A DNA stretch of 60,000 nucleotides from Branchiostoma floridae. Taxonomy: Eukaryota; Chordata; Leptocardii; Amphioxiformes; Branchiostomatidae. The first letter of the stretch is position 1. Each line of letters opens with the position of its first letter. Below the pieces are notes generated by a model, which saw only the letters and a list, made by a program, of their open reading frames with translations, was not told the origin of the DNA and ran no database searches. A program made the position numbers and the translations under genes. The stretch is taken from positions 10,193,947-10,253,946 of the forward strand of contig NC_049982.1 in assembly GCF_000003815.2 (NCBI RefSeq). The letters run 5' to 3'. This document shows positions 34,301 through 49,300 of the stretch, piece after piece.

Positions 34301-37300
34301 CTGCGGTTTCATATCCCAATTGCCTGCAGACGACGCCTGCATCGCTGATATCAAAGCTGTCATCACAGATGGTTCCCCATTCTCCGTTACCTAGCCGGAT
34401 CTCTACACGGCCTTCGTTCGAGGTCGCTCCTCCGACAAGGCGAATGTCCAAGGGCACTGAAAAGTACAACATAGTATCATTGTAAATTGATTTTACCACT
34501 ACGTGAAAGTTTCCGAATGATGTACATGTCCGCATGGGAGGAATATCCCCATCTGTTTAAAATTTTACCTGTATACGGAATTCACGGAAACTTATTGGTA
34601 GTCCCTTTTCTAGTCATCTTTATAAAACAAGTCCAGTAAGTCTAATCGAAAATCTCCGTTCAGTTAATATACTATTGAAATTTCCCTGTGGAGAAACGTT
34701 ATGGCCAGAATCGTGTATTCCAAAAAGTAGTTACTCAAGCAACTGGATATGATTTTGGAAACCATATCATATCAAGTTTCTTGTGGTTGCTTTTTGGCGT
34801 ATCTTATGACCTAGATGCCTTTTAACCTTCATCAAAAAAACGTCTATTGTTAGACAGCCTTAAAGATTCTTTGCTCGTACCTCTTTCATCATAGGGCGTT
34901 GAACAATCAGCGGGAAGATCTGCGAGGCCTTGACACGACAGAGAGTCTGGCCACGAGTGTCCCTGCTGTGTAACACTCTGTTCACAACTGAACCTCACGT
35001 CAAGACAGAAAGACCTACAGAGTCCTATCTGTGGGGTCAGAATAATTGATAGTCAGTGTTATCTGTAGCAGACATTTTTGCACAGGAAGTGCGTGCTTCT
35101 GGTTCAAACAAGAGTCGAGTAAGTAATTTGTTGATACTAATCCCTACTGAATTACATTTAAGGTTTAAAAAGAGATTGTGTTACGAGTTACAGCTAAAGT
35201 GTAAAAGAATTTTCGTAGTAAGAAAATAGTGCATCATTGCAGAAAAAGGATAGTTGAACTCACCCGAACATTGCCGTCACATCTGGGCACGATTGCAGAG
35301 CAGGCTGCGAACTCTACCTCTGGATGACACTGGCTGGCTATCATCCCATCAATGAGCTGAAAAGTCGTTGCGTCATCAAGCAACTCCTGCTGCGACTTGT
35401 GACCCAGAATATTTGGGAAAGCCGTTATGTTGTAGGGGACAACTCCTCGGCACATCTCAATCTCTATCGGACTACACTCGAACGCTTTAAGTAAAAGAGA
35501 ACACAAAATCAGTAAATGATTATTGGCTATTGATAAATTAAATTATGTGAGTTTATAAAATTCGATGTGCACGTCTTTTAAACTTCATCTATCAGCCTAT
35601 TTCATAAACATTTACTGAAATCTACAGTTACAATCATGCGGAATGTCATTCGGTTATGCGGGTTGTTTTACACGAATCACCCTATAAAGTGAACTTGAAA
35701 ATCAACAGTAAAGTATGGTTTACAACTTTCTTACATCCACAAACAACTCCAACGTCCTCGAAGTGGCTACAATCGTTCACCCCCCAGCCGTTCGACCTGC
35801 AGTCCAATAATGTTTCCTCGTCGCCGCCACACGAAACATCGTCCAACCAAATTGAACCGTTTCCCTGCCCGAAATGAGCGGATTCTTCGTACGACACTGC
35901 GTACCCGTATCCGAGTTGTCTGCAGACGACGTTAGCATCGTTGATGTCAAAGTCGTCATCACAGACGGTGCCCCATTGTCCGTTACCTAACCGGATCTCT
36001 ACACGGCCCTCGTTTGCAGTCGCTCCTCCAGAGAGGCGAACTTCCACTGGCACTGAAACAAGTATTTTGTAGGCGAGGATTAGTTTAGGCGATCTCAAGT
36101 TGATCTGAACATTCACATTGTTTTAGCTAGAAGCCAAACAAGTTCACTTCAAAATAAAATCACCAAATTCACTATTTCTTCTGCCAACACTATCGGATAT
36201 TGGAAATGAAAGTTGGTAACGTCTTTTCTGACTTACCGGTTTATTACATAATTTCTGTCTCGCAATGGAGCAGAATTTGAGAAATCATTTCAAGATTGCC
36301 ATCAACACGCGTCTGTATATGGTATTATGATCCGTATATTTACCTCTTTCCTCATACGGAGAGGCACACTTCTCTGGTAAGTCCGGGAAGTCATTGCAGG
36401 ACAGAGCAGATGGCCATACTGCACCCTGCTGTACGACAAGCGGTTCACAGCTTTGTCGTACGTCGTAACAGAATGTCTTGCATGGCTTTATCTGGGGAGA
36501 AAGAAGAGTGAACATGGTAAACAAGTGTCCAGGTATCTCATAGGTCCATGATATATCTAGAGTTGTATTTCTTTTTAATTAATTGCTTTATCTTGTCTTA
36601 TTCATCAATTGAATTGATGATGAAGGTAATTTTGTACCCCAGCCATTAATCATAACCCGGATTTTCTGGATTTTCTTGTACATCAGCATTTTCTTGTCAA
36701 TCTTATCATTTCCTTACTAAACAAACAAATCCTGGAAAGTACTAAGTAGTATTGAGATAACAACTTTATATCACTGCGGTCGCCAATCCGAAGGCGGAAT
36801 GTCGATATTCTGTCTATATCTAAGTTCTAAAGACGTCTGATGAATCTAAATGATGGTATTGTTCGCTGACAATTGGTTTGGAGTGGGCGGATTTCTGTAC
36901 CTGTACTAATTTGTTTGGTAAAGGATCCATGGGGCAAGGGAAACAGCTAATGCAAACTTACAAGAGCATGTCATTTCCGTGATTCATACCTTCCCTTCTT
37001 CCCTATATCAACCCGGCTATCTGTGGCATCCGGTTAGCTGACCAGTTGGCTATGCTCTGTCGACTACCACTCTCTATTATCAGCACGAGGATGTTCTTCT
37101 GTAATGCTGCGATGCCTGAAAAAGTTGCTAGGAGGCCCACAATCTCCGGTTCCTTTTTTTTTTTTAGTTTGTGCCTTAAAAGTAGCGCACACTGCCTAAG
37201 GTGTATGGTGTATTATTTGAAAGCCAAAGTAGCAGATATCATTTGAAAACAAAACTAGAATGGATTACCTGATCACGGTCACATTGCGGCACGGCTGCAG

Positions 37301-40300
37301 AACACACGCCGAACTCCACGCCAGGATGACATCCACTCGCCATTAACGCAGCCACTAATTGATATGTTAATGAATCGCTCAGGAAGGCCTGTTGTGACAG
37401 GTGACCCAACAAATTGGGAAACCTTGTGGTGTTGTACGGAACAGCTTCACGGCACATGTCAACCTCAATGGGACTGCACCCTGCTGAAAACAACAAAAGT
37501 TTACAAAACAAGTTATACGAAATTGTTAAATCTCTCATATTACAAAGTAGTAGAATACCTCATTTCAAGCAAGCGAATTGTTTCATCATATTTTCATGCT
37601 AGAACCCTGGTATGAAACTTGTAGTTACCTTTGCCAGAATGGCTAAGGTTATGTTTTAGGCTTGTGAGTCTGTGTGTGTGTGTGTTAACAGCATAACTCG
37701 AGAAGCCTTTGATGTATCCCGATTATATTTGGTAGGTGGGTAGGGGTCGGAAAAACGAAGGTCAAGTTCGATAATGGGCCCCCTAGCGGCTTGCTAAGGT
37801 ACTGCAGCAGAACCTCAATTTTTGATATCTCCTGTTCTGGACATGCTGTGATCATGATTTTCGAGTGGTAGATAGCCCTTGAGGCAGAGAGTAAGTGCTG
37901 GGAGTTTGGGCCCCATAGCAGCTTTTTTGGAACTGCAGGCGCCGGTTTCCTTTCAAACTTTGGACGAGAATAACTCTACAACGTGTTGACGAATCGTCAT
38001 GATTTTTGGTATGTACATAGAATGAGTGATGACTTACATAATGGTATACTAATTATGCAAATCAACAGCTAATTTGCATAATTAATTAGGAAAATTTATA
38101 AAACCACTGCATTCCATGATAGGACTTTCAAACTTGTCACATATGTAGCTGGGAATGAGAGAAATGTCGATAGATATCAATTATGCAAATGATGGCCTCA
38201 TTTGCATAATTAATGAGAAAATATGAAGATGTTGACGGATCATCATGTTTTTTTGGTATGTAGGTAGCGTAAGTGAAGACAAACATAATGAGATACCAAT
38301 TATGCAAATCAACAGCTAATTTGCATAATTAATGAGGATATTTTATAAATTCGCTACGTTCCATGATAGGACTTTAAAACTTGTCACATGTGTAGCTCAG
38401 AAAGAGAGAAATGTCAATACATATTTATCATGCAAATGATGATCTCATTTGCATAATTAATGAGAAAATATGAACGTGTTGACGGATCGTCGTGATTTTT
38501 GGCATGTAGATAGCCTAAGTGAAGACTTATATAATGTGATACTTATTATGCAAATTAACAGCTAATTTGCATAATTGATGAGGAAAAGTTTATAAATCCA
38601 CTGCATTCCATTATAGTACTTTCATCAAAGTTGTCACATATGTAACTGAGAAAGAGGGAAGAGAGTAAGGGGTGTATTTAAAGACTTTGAAAGAGAATAA
38701 GTCAAGAATGGATCAAAGGATCATCATGATTTTTGGTATGCTGATAGCTTAAGTTATGCTTGCTACAATTTGATATCAATTAATTGTAACTTGGGATCTA
38801 ATTTGCATAATCAATGCCGAAATTTTATAAACCAACTCCAAGCATATAATTATGAAGAAAATGAAATGAGTAACGCATTTGTCTACAGACATCATTCTAC
38901 ATAACAAACCTGGTTTATTTGGCAAAGGTATGTGTTCGTGGAACTCTAGTTTTCCATATAATTTACCTGTACAAGTCAATTGATGCAATTCCAACATATG
39001 ACAGCGTAGTTTTCTGCAAAGACGTTTACTAATAATCGTGCCAGCAACTTACCACTTGCACCTGATGATTCTCTCATTTCACAGCGAGGTCCATCGAAAC
39101 CTTTAGAAAAGTAAAAATATTCTCAGGAAAGTTTGCATAACAAAGCAAAGTCTGGTGTAAAATACGTGTACTAGACATGATAAACTAGGGTGTGCTGAAT
39201 ATTGTCAGAAAATCCAAATAATGTTATCTCCAATATGTATCATCACATCGTACAGAAATGCACGTGAAATTTTAAGATTGCTTTGAAAATACATAAGCAT
39301 ATGTAGAGAGTAGAACAAGCCAGAGAATCAGTAAAGAAATATCTGCTCACCATTGTGACAATCACAGCTGTAGTAGTCTTTACATGGCACTTGCATGCAT
39401 TCGCCGTTGTTGAAGCAAGAGTCCTCCTCCCCCTCCTCGCACATTCCCAACACAAACTCGCAGCGGTAACCGGTGAAACCTGCCGGGCAGACGCAGCTGA
39501 TCTCCTGTTCACAGTCTTCTGACCCTTCAGAGCAGGATGTTATGATCTCACAGTCTCCGCCATTCTGACATGTGTTCTGGTTGCAGACAGTTGGTAACGG
39601 GATTTCACATGTCATACCTGTGACGAAAGAAATTTCTTAAGTACGTCTTGCAAAGACTGCTATAGTGCAACTGCTGGCATGACAGAAGATGGGATTTTGT
39701 TCCACAGACTAGCTCTTTAACACAAATAATATAAACGAGACTTGCTGACCATTTTCGGCTGATTGATCTTCGAAGGGCCGAGAAGAAATTTGCTTTATGT
39801 GTATAAAGATCACGTATGATACTCCCTCACATTAGACCTAGATCTCTAACATTTTCATGTTGAGTTGACCAGCATTTATGTAAGATACCATCATCACTTA
39901 CCAGTGAAACCTGGAGGACACTGGCACTGGTACTCTGCAGGAACACCGTCTCCCATGTCCCATGACATACATGTGCCGTTGTTTGCACAGGGGTTGCCTG
40001 ATCCACAAGGGTCGGTAAAGTTCTCGCAGGTCTCACCATGGTATCCCAGGCGGCACAGACACGAGAATCCATCCTCACCCAAGTCACAGCAACTCGCACC
40101 GTTCATACAGGGATAACTTTTGCAGGCTCCTGTAGCTGAAATATATCATTTTAAAAAAGCCTCAGTTTTGCCAAGTGCCGCTTCTAGATCTACATCTTTG
40201 AACAATGGTAGATTCCTAGATGAAAGTCTACATCAAAAAGAATACAACTTGGCTGGTAAAATTTACACATTCAACAGCTGGTCAGTCTGTTTTGTTGACA

Positions 40301-43300
40301 TTTTGTACTAGCTTACAGTATGTTTGCTTTGAAACAATCCGTCTTTTGAGAAAGTTTATCATGAACTGTGAAGCAGTTTACAAAAATGCAGTAAATATTC
40401 AGACGTGGCCATCACATAAGCACTACCTGGCCCATGTGACCACTTTTGGGGTGTTCTGTTCGATAGCTTTTTTCCAGCAACATTACTAATTCTGTCCATG
40501 GTGACCACTTTATCACTAAGACCAGATTTTATCGGCCCGTGAGTGGTCCACTTGCTTTCATGGACTGGAATGAACGTGTAGGATTTAAAGACACTTACGA
40601 CAGCCTCTTTCGTCGCTCCGGTCCCCGCAGTTGTCTTCATCGTTACAGGTACGGTTCTGGTGCACACACAAGCCGTTATCACACCAAAATGTTTCAGGTT
40701 GGGAGCAATCTGGGATGAAAGAAAATAAGGCGAACAATCATGTGAAACGAATGGAAATGAGTATCTACTCTTACATGCATATAAAGTGGGAATGTGAGGT
40801 AAAGTACAACGAATGTTATAAGGTTCAGTTCCGAAGCTTCACTTCTTTAATACTTCTTATCTGTCTAAAATTCCTTCAAGCTTTCTTTCGTGCTAATATG
40901 TTGATGACAATTTGAGTTAATGTTTCTGATCCTTAATCGCCAACGATAACCCGGGACCTCAACTCACAACCCCCCCCCCCCCCCACACACACACACACAC
41001 ACACACGTCGTTGCCCCTTGCGGGGCCATTTGGAGGTATCTTGATGTAGATGTAGATATTTTGATGGGTTAATTGTTTTCATTCGATGACATTTGATTTC
41101 CGCTATACTTACCAATGATGCCAGTCGACTCACATCTTGCTCCTCCAGTACCTGGAAGGGCGAATAAAAGATAGCCATATATTGATGCATTGGTGGGATC
41201 GTGGTATGCTTACCTGGTGCGTCTGCCTCATGATCACACCATACTTTCTTTCAGTGATCACCCTCATTTTTTTCGAAGGCTAAGTTTGAAAATCAATAGA
41301 AGTCACTAGGTAGCCTATGTCAAATTGCGCAGACCATCTTGACATAAAAAGGTACAGTGCTACATAGGAAACAAGAATCTAGCTCACCATTCCTGCATTC
41401 ACAGCTGTAGTAGTCTTTACATGGCACTTGCATGCATTCGCCGTTGTTGAAGCAGGAGTCCTCCTCCCCCTCCCCGCACATTCCCAACACAAACTCGCAG
41501 CGGTAACCGGTGAAACCTGCCGGGCAGATGCAGCTGACCTCCGGTTGGCAGCCTTCTGAGCCTTGAGAGCAAGATGCTGTCACACAGTTCCCGCCATTCT
41601 GACATGTGTTCTGGTCGCAGACAGTTGGTAACGGGATTTCACATGTCATACCTGTAACGACAGAAAGACTGCTAGAGTACAACTGTTGGCATAAGGGAAC
41701 ATGATTTTACTTAAGTTGGTCGAGAAGAAACGAACTATATGTGTCGCTGGACTCAAGATAACTTTGATACACAAAATAGACCTAGAGCTGTAACATTTTA
41801 ATGTTGAGTTCACTGGTGTTTACGTAAGGTGCCATCATTCTTTCTCACTTACCTGTGAAACCTGGAGGACACTGGCACTGGTACTCTGCAGGAACACCGT
41901 CTCCCATGTCCCATGACATACATGTGCCGTTGTTTGAACAGGGGTTGCCTGACCCACAAGGGTCGGTAAAGCTCTCGCAGGTCTCACCATCGTATCCCAG
42001 GCGGCACAGACACGAGAACCCGTCCTCACCCAAGTCACAGCAACTCGCACCGTTCATACAGGGATAACTTTTGCAGGCTCCGGTAGCTGAAATGTATCAT
42101 TTTTAGAAAGTGTCAGTCTTAATTTTGCCGGTTACCTCTTCTAGATCTGGCCATCTTTCAAGAATAGTAGATTCCTAGAAGAAAGTCTACAATACATGAA
42201 AGTGAAGACAACTTGGAGGGTAAAATTTACACATACAACAGTTAGTCAGTCTGTTTTGTTGACAATTCGTACTGACATTATGTTTGCTTTGAAACAATCC
42301 ATCTTGTGAGAAGGCTTATCATGAACTGTGAAGTAGTTTACAAAAATGCGGTGAATATTGAGACGTGGCCACCACATAAGCACTACCTGGCCCATGTGAC
42401 CACTTTTTGGGGTGATCCGTTGGATAATTTTTCCACGGTGACCACTTTTCCACTAAGACCAGAATGTACGTGCAGAAGTCTAAGACACTTACGACAGCCT
42501 CTTTCGTCGCTCCGGTCGCCACAGTTGTCTTCATCGTTACAGGTACGGTTCTGGTGCACACACAGGCCGTTATCACACCAAAATACATCAGGTTGGGAGC
42601 AATCTGGGATGAAAGAAAAATAGAATAATGATGAAATAAAATAGGACCTTGTAGACGGAAACACCAGCTCTTACAAACATGTAAAGTGGGAATGTGATGT
42701 CTCATATAACCTCCTTGATGAATATTACAAGGTTCAGTTCCAAAGCCCTGCTTCCTTTTTCCGAAAATGCTTTCAAACTTTCTTGCTAATATGTCAATGA
42801 AAATTTAAGTTGGAATTCAATCAGACTCGCAATTGTCAACTATGTTTTGATATGTGGCGTCGTGTTTGGCTTAACTGGTAGAGTGTTGTGCTCGGAACCT
42901 AGTGGTCCCGGGTTCGATATGCGTCACGTCCCCGGCGTTGTGCCCTTGGGAAAGGCACTTTGCCCTGACGGGGAACTTATTATGTTTTGATACATGCCAA
43001 ATAACATTAGCAGTTACTAAAGCAACTGGATATGATTTGGAACTATAATCATACCCAGTTTCTTGTTGTCAATGAGTAACTGATGTTTGACGAATCTTAT
43101 TACCTGGATGCCTAACTTTCATCTACAAATGTTTTGATATCTTTTTCATCTGATAATATTTGATTTCAGCTACACTTACCGATGATGCCAGTTGACTCAC
43201 ATCTTGCTCCTGTGGTACCTGGAAGGGCGAATAAAATATCAATATACTGTTACATGATTGGGACGGTGGTACCGAGTACGTCTGCTTCACAACATCCCTT

Positions 43301-46300
43301 ATTACTTCCATGAAAATGGAAGTATTGTTGCCATATTGTTTTCAGTCTGGAGCTTGTGTGGGGGATACTAAGAAGTATCTCAAGAACCGTTGGAAGGTTT
43401 GCAATGGTTTTTCTGTCGCAAAGTCGAACTGTAATTCACAACACAAATTTGAAGCTACGAATTGAATGTTCGACTTAGTCCAGACTTAGTCAATGAATTG
43501 AAGTTGGATTGTCAAAATTTGAGTAACTTCAGTCTTTCGTGTGATGAATATTACAGCTCAACTGTGTTTCAAAATGATTCCTGCTAACGCAGATGAACCC
43601 AACAAGCTAAATGCTATACATGTAGCTCACCATTGCGGCATTCACAGCTGTAATAGTGTTCGAACGGAACCTGTCGACACTCGCCGCCATTGTCGCAACT
43701 GTCCTCGTCACACATCCCGAAGACGAACTCGCAGTAGTACCCTGTGAACCCTGCCGGGCAGACGCAGCTAACGTCTGGTTCACAGTCTACATCACCATGA
43801 AAACAGGGTGTTGTCAGACAGTCCCCTCCATTCTTGCACGTGTTCACATCACACACGGTCGGTACGGGCAGTTCACAGACCCTGCCTGTAAGGAAAATAA
43901 ACGAATTACTATATGAGCATTAATGGACATATCTTTTCCGAGAATATCAATGAGGTTTGCATTAAATGCCACTTTTTGAGATGGCATGATGACATCTTCA
44001 TGAATAAGTACACATGAAATCTATAGAATACTACCCTTAGAAAACCAAGACACTTGTTTATAAATGTTTACAAGATAGTTGATGCAGTAACATTAGAACT
44101 GCCAAATGTCATAAAATGGTATGATTACCCGACTGTGACCCATTACTATTTCTTTCCTTCACCAAAGGTTGCGGTTAACTATATCTTTACAAATGATTAA
44201 TACTCTAGCTGTAATGCTCAATCTTGCTCGACATAAAATATCTTCTTTCCCCAAAACTCTGCATCCTCGGGGTAAATATTATCTGTGCTCACTTACCGGT
44301 GAAACCACTGGGGCACGTGCATGACGGGTAGCGCTCGTCCCCGAACTCCTCGTACATGCAGGTCCCGCCGTTCATGCAGGGGTTGCTGCCAGTCTGACAG
44401 GGGTCGGTGTAGTTCTCACAGATGGGACCCTCATAGCCCAGGCGGCACTGACACAGGAATCCTCCATCCGGGGGTTCCCAGCAGTTGCCATCGTTCTGAC
44501 AGGGGGCGCTGCTACACGGGCCTGAAGCTGAAAAAATAAGTAGATAGGAAGGAATTAGGTGGCGAATACACCTACAAGGTCACAGAAGGTAGTGTTGTGA
44601 AGGCGACTATCCCATGACTTGGGCATAACTAAAGCGGTGTTGCGTTAATTCCTGACGTCAGTTCTTGCTTGTTCGCCATGCCATTTGTATCCACGACAAC
44701 GTGTTGGCGTGTAACAAAAGTCTTTGTCTTGTTATTGACAAGTTCTATCTTAACGTTGGGACATTTCGACAATTGTCGTTGACAAAAAATTACCTTCGTC
44801 AGGCCGACAAACCCCTCTGATGCAGATTTTCTCTTCGCTGATGGTTGGTGTTGTCGGATGGTAGGAAAGGGTTTGAGAGCGATGGTTATACGTGCCCCCT
44901 AGTGCGTAGAACATGTAAAGGCAGTCATCGTCGGTGAAGGCTAGATCATTGTCGTCACCTGTATTGACGAATAAAAACGTGCAAAAAAGGTATTATCAAA
45001 CATTAAAATGATGATTGTAAAACAACAAAGCATTAGATTGTAACGAATGAGCTGCATAGGCATAATCCCTTAAACACTCGATCTGCTAGTAACGCCTAGT
45101 AAGCAAATTGTCTCACCGGTGTTACGCTGACGGGTGAAGTTGACGTTGATCACACCATTGTTGTATGATCCCTGTGGGTCCTCTATGTCGTTAGAACTGT
45201 CCTCGGGCGGCATAGCACGTGCATTTGCCCACCTTATAATCAGAGACAGACCATAGACATGCTGAGAACATAGTTCATTACAAATTTACAATAACAAAAA
45301 TAACAGATGACAATTGTGCTCTTGTACCATGGTGCCCTGTAGTGCTGAACTTGTAAAAACAACAGGGAAACGAACACAACAGCATTTATTTCAGTAGGTG
45401 AAGGATGAGATGTTCGCAGGACTTTAATTTCGCGGCTGGGAGAAAATGAAGTGTTCACGGTGATTTTAAGGTCGCGATTGAAACAAAGCTTAGGCGGGCA
45501 GAAATGAGACGACAGAACAAAAGTGGCTAGTTTTAAGTGCGGTGAAGAGGTTTCCACAGAAACCGTGACCATAATACCGCAGCGAACATTTCTCGCCTTT
45601 TAAGTACTGCTACAGGTTTCCTACACAGACACTATTTGTCATAAGTTGTTTGATATGTCTCTCGCATGTGCAGTCCACGTACCTATCAGTGATAGAGACC
45701 CCGCCGTCGGATGACACCGCCGCGACAATAACATCAGTGTTGGGCTGTAACATTGCATGGATTCAACGTTATCTTAATCCTGACAGTTTCTCGAGACGGT
45801 TGTCATCAATTTGACAAACTTGATGTAATAATAACAGTGGATCTGTGTAATTATCAAAGGTCACTAGATCGACAAAAAGACTAGTTTTTCTGTATGCATC
45901 ATACCATGACTCGATCGTTGGAGAAACCGATGCCCAGCCACTTGTCACTGGTCTGCCTGGCGCTCATCTCGAAGAATATCTTGTGAACATCAATTTAAGA
46001 TTAGTTAGTCACACCATTAAAAGCACTTCCGATCTTAAGATTTACACCGCGACAGATGACGTCCTATGATATATGATCCCTCATCTTTGTGCTCCTTGAG
46101 ACAGTCTGTCTTTACTTCGATTGTATTAAGGCATGTTTCAAGCTACCGATTATGCTACCTAGATGGAGTTTGCCATCATCCCTACCTTATCGGTGTCGGA
46201 ATTGTACATCCAGGAGACTGAGTGGTCACAGTCATCCCCACGGCACCCTTCCGGAGTGCTCCAGCGTCCACGACACTCCCCTTCTGCAGTCATGACAGGA

Positions 46301-49300
46301 TGGCAACTTGCGTAAGTCATTGTCTTGAATTATACGTGTTAATACATTGTATACATCACAAATAGCATATCAAGCTTCTCAACTACATCTGTCAGAAATG
46401 TGATTATGGCAGGATGTGCAAAACACGCAAATAACTACCTGATGTGTACAATACCATAACTGCATGGTGGCAAAGGACAGGAATTTCAGATTCGTATCAT
46501 ACATGTATGTATTAAACATAGTTAGTAAAATGTAAACATTGCCTTGCATGATTATTATGTAAATGTGAAATACACTTGCACAAAATTTGTGGTATATACG
46601 GTTACAGAGCAGATTCATTTATGCATGCAAAGCACAAAATCACCTGCGAATATGTCATGCCTACACGTGTACATAAGTTACCTTGTAATAATATACTTTG
46701 TCATCATGGACACTAAAGGTTACAGGAAACGGAAGAGGAAATAAGCCTTTTACGAGGGGCGTTCAATAAGTAATAACTCTGACCCATTTCCCATAGCAGG
46801 AGATTAATGAAACTTGGCACAGTTATTAGACTTTCTCTTCATAGCAACCACCCAGAGTTATGCATTTCTCCCATCGTTTGATGCAGCTCTGGACATCGTT
46901 TTTGTAGGACACCCCAGGTTGGTCCTCCAACAGATGCCTCATCAATGGCAGAAGAGGAACGACCAGGTCTGGGAGCTGTTTTCACAGACTTCCGGCCATG
47001 TTTGAATTCAGGATGCCAGCGTTTTACAAGGTCAAATGATGGGGCATCATCACCATAAGTTTCTTTCATTTCATCAAAAGTCTCCTTTGGTGTGCGTCCT
47101 TTCAAATACAAAAACCGGATCACTGCGCAACACTCAACTGGTTCCATTTCACACCTGGTCCATTTCACACCTAACTCAGTTCAAACACCAGTAAATCAGA
47201 AACCACAATTAGTTCAGAGCTCTTTTTTGCAACATAAACTATAGATATATGAAGCATTACACGTGCAAATTTTCATCTAGATTAGACAACTGGAAGTGGG
47301 TTAGAGTTATTACTTATTGAACGCCCCTCGTACTGGATTCTTGATGTGAGCAATGGAGGGACATAAAACTTTCTCGAAAATCACTGGGTCAGAAAATTAA
47401 AGAGAAAAGCTGTGAAAGGATCGATCGCTACGGTGTTGCACAGCGTTGAGCAGGCTACCTGAATCATCCTCGCACTGACTCCTGGGAATACACTTCCCAT
47501 CCTGCAGTGCGAACCCGGCGTTACACTGACACCCTGGGATACACACTTGTAAACAGATGGGTGCGGGGTTCTCACATGTGGGCTGGCACTCTCCATGGCC
47601 ACAGGTGTCGAAGTAACTGTTTTCACCGCACTCTACGGCCGGGAAAATCGACGTAATGTTATATGTTGAACTGCTAAGGGCGTCCGTCTTGGCTGGGACA
47701 CGTCATATGTCACTGAACAATAGTTATTTTGTTGCCTCCAATTAAAAGGAGGTCGTTTTTAAGGCAGCGTCTGTCTGTCTGTCTATCCGTTGGTCAACAA
47801 GATAACACAATAACGGCTGGATGTGGTTTCACATTTGGCGCGTTAGTTGCGCGAAAGTGTGTAAAATATTTCCTGGAGGCATGAGGTCACCGAACTCTAT
47901 TTATTCATTTATAAAAGAAGGAGGCGAATGACACTAATCACAGGGCAGAATTAATCACTTACTCACTCACTCACTCACTCACTCACTCACTCATTAACCC
48001 TCACTCACTCACTCAATCAATCAATCACGCACTCACTNNNNNNNNNNNNNNNNNNNNNNNNNNNNNNNNNNNNNNNNNNNNNNNNNNNNNNNNNNNNNNN
48101 NNNNNNNNNNNNNNNNNNNNNNNNNNNNNNNNNNNNNNNNNNNNNNNNNNNNNNNNNNNNNNNNNNNNNNNNNNNNNNNNNNNNNNNNNNNNNNNNNNNN
48201 NNNNNNNNNNNNNNNNNNNNNNNNNNNNNNNNNNNNNNNNNNNNNNNNNNNNNNNNNNNNNNNNNNNNNNNNNNNNNNNNNNNNNNNNNNNNNNNNNNNN
48301 NNNNNNNNNNNNNNNNNNNNNNNNNNNNNNNNNNNNNNNNNNNNNNNNNNNNNNNNNNNNNNNNNNNNNNNNNNNNNNNNNNNNNNNNNNGACTGAACTG
48401 AACTGACTGTTATTTTTTCGTCATCTCGGGGGGGGGGGGGGGGAAGGGGGGCCTTTTTTAAGCCCCTGGCAAAAACCGGGGAAAAACCCTAAATTTTTCC
48501 TGCCGGGGCAAAAGCCAAGTGTTAGGGCAAAAGGAGCTTATTTCCGGGTTAGCTTTCCCAAATTGACACCCTTTCCGGCTTAAAAAATAAAAAAAACCCT
48601 AGGGAAAAGAAACCGTTGATCAGGAAACATTTTGCTCTTCCCCATAATCTTATTGGGTGACTTATCAAGATAATCTGGACAAGTTTCAGCCTGCCTACCT
48701 TTAGATTTACTGTTTTTATTCGACGCCCACGGTCTGCTTCAGATATTTCAAGATCAAAATAATTTCCTGATTGTACTGACAACACTTTGGTTTCTACATC
48801 CTGTTTAGCTTGTTTCTGGCAGTTTGATATGGTCAGTGACGCCATGTGACCAGCAGTCTATGTGCCAATGTGCCAAGCACGATGTCTTTTTGAGTGTTGT
48901 AAACAAACAGAAAACATACTATTAGTTAGTCGGTCAGTAGACACACCTAGGGTTCAGACAAACTTCGAACGCCTAAATATCCAAGGAATTTCTTCATTGT
49001 ATTGACATCACTCGTCTCTGGTTTCTACATCCTGTACCGCGTGTTTTTAGTGGTTTTATAAGGTCAGTGACCCCAGGTGATCTGTAGTGTACGTGTCAAA
49101 GTGCCACGATGTCTTTGGAAGGGTTGTAACAGAGATACAGTGATACTGCTAGGTATTCGGCGGCCACGCCCAGGGTCATAGCTCTTTAAACGTACATGTT
49201 TGTGTGTAGTTCTTTACAACCTTCTTTACGATCATGTTCACTATTCTGTTTTTGTCCTTGTCCATTCTGTTTTTGTACTAATGTACACTCATTAATCACT

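Noticed and set aside
34139-34456. Group B SRCR (eight cysteines)
   Set aside because: Only six cysteines are present, so group A.
42857-42985. Possible tRNA gene (A- and B-box-like motifs)
   Set aside because: Diverged B box and a SINE-type CTTGGGAAAGGCACT continuation; not a tRNA.
46839-47168. 109-codon minus-strand frame as a host gene
   Set aside because: It is the internally deleted mariner transposase between TIRs.
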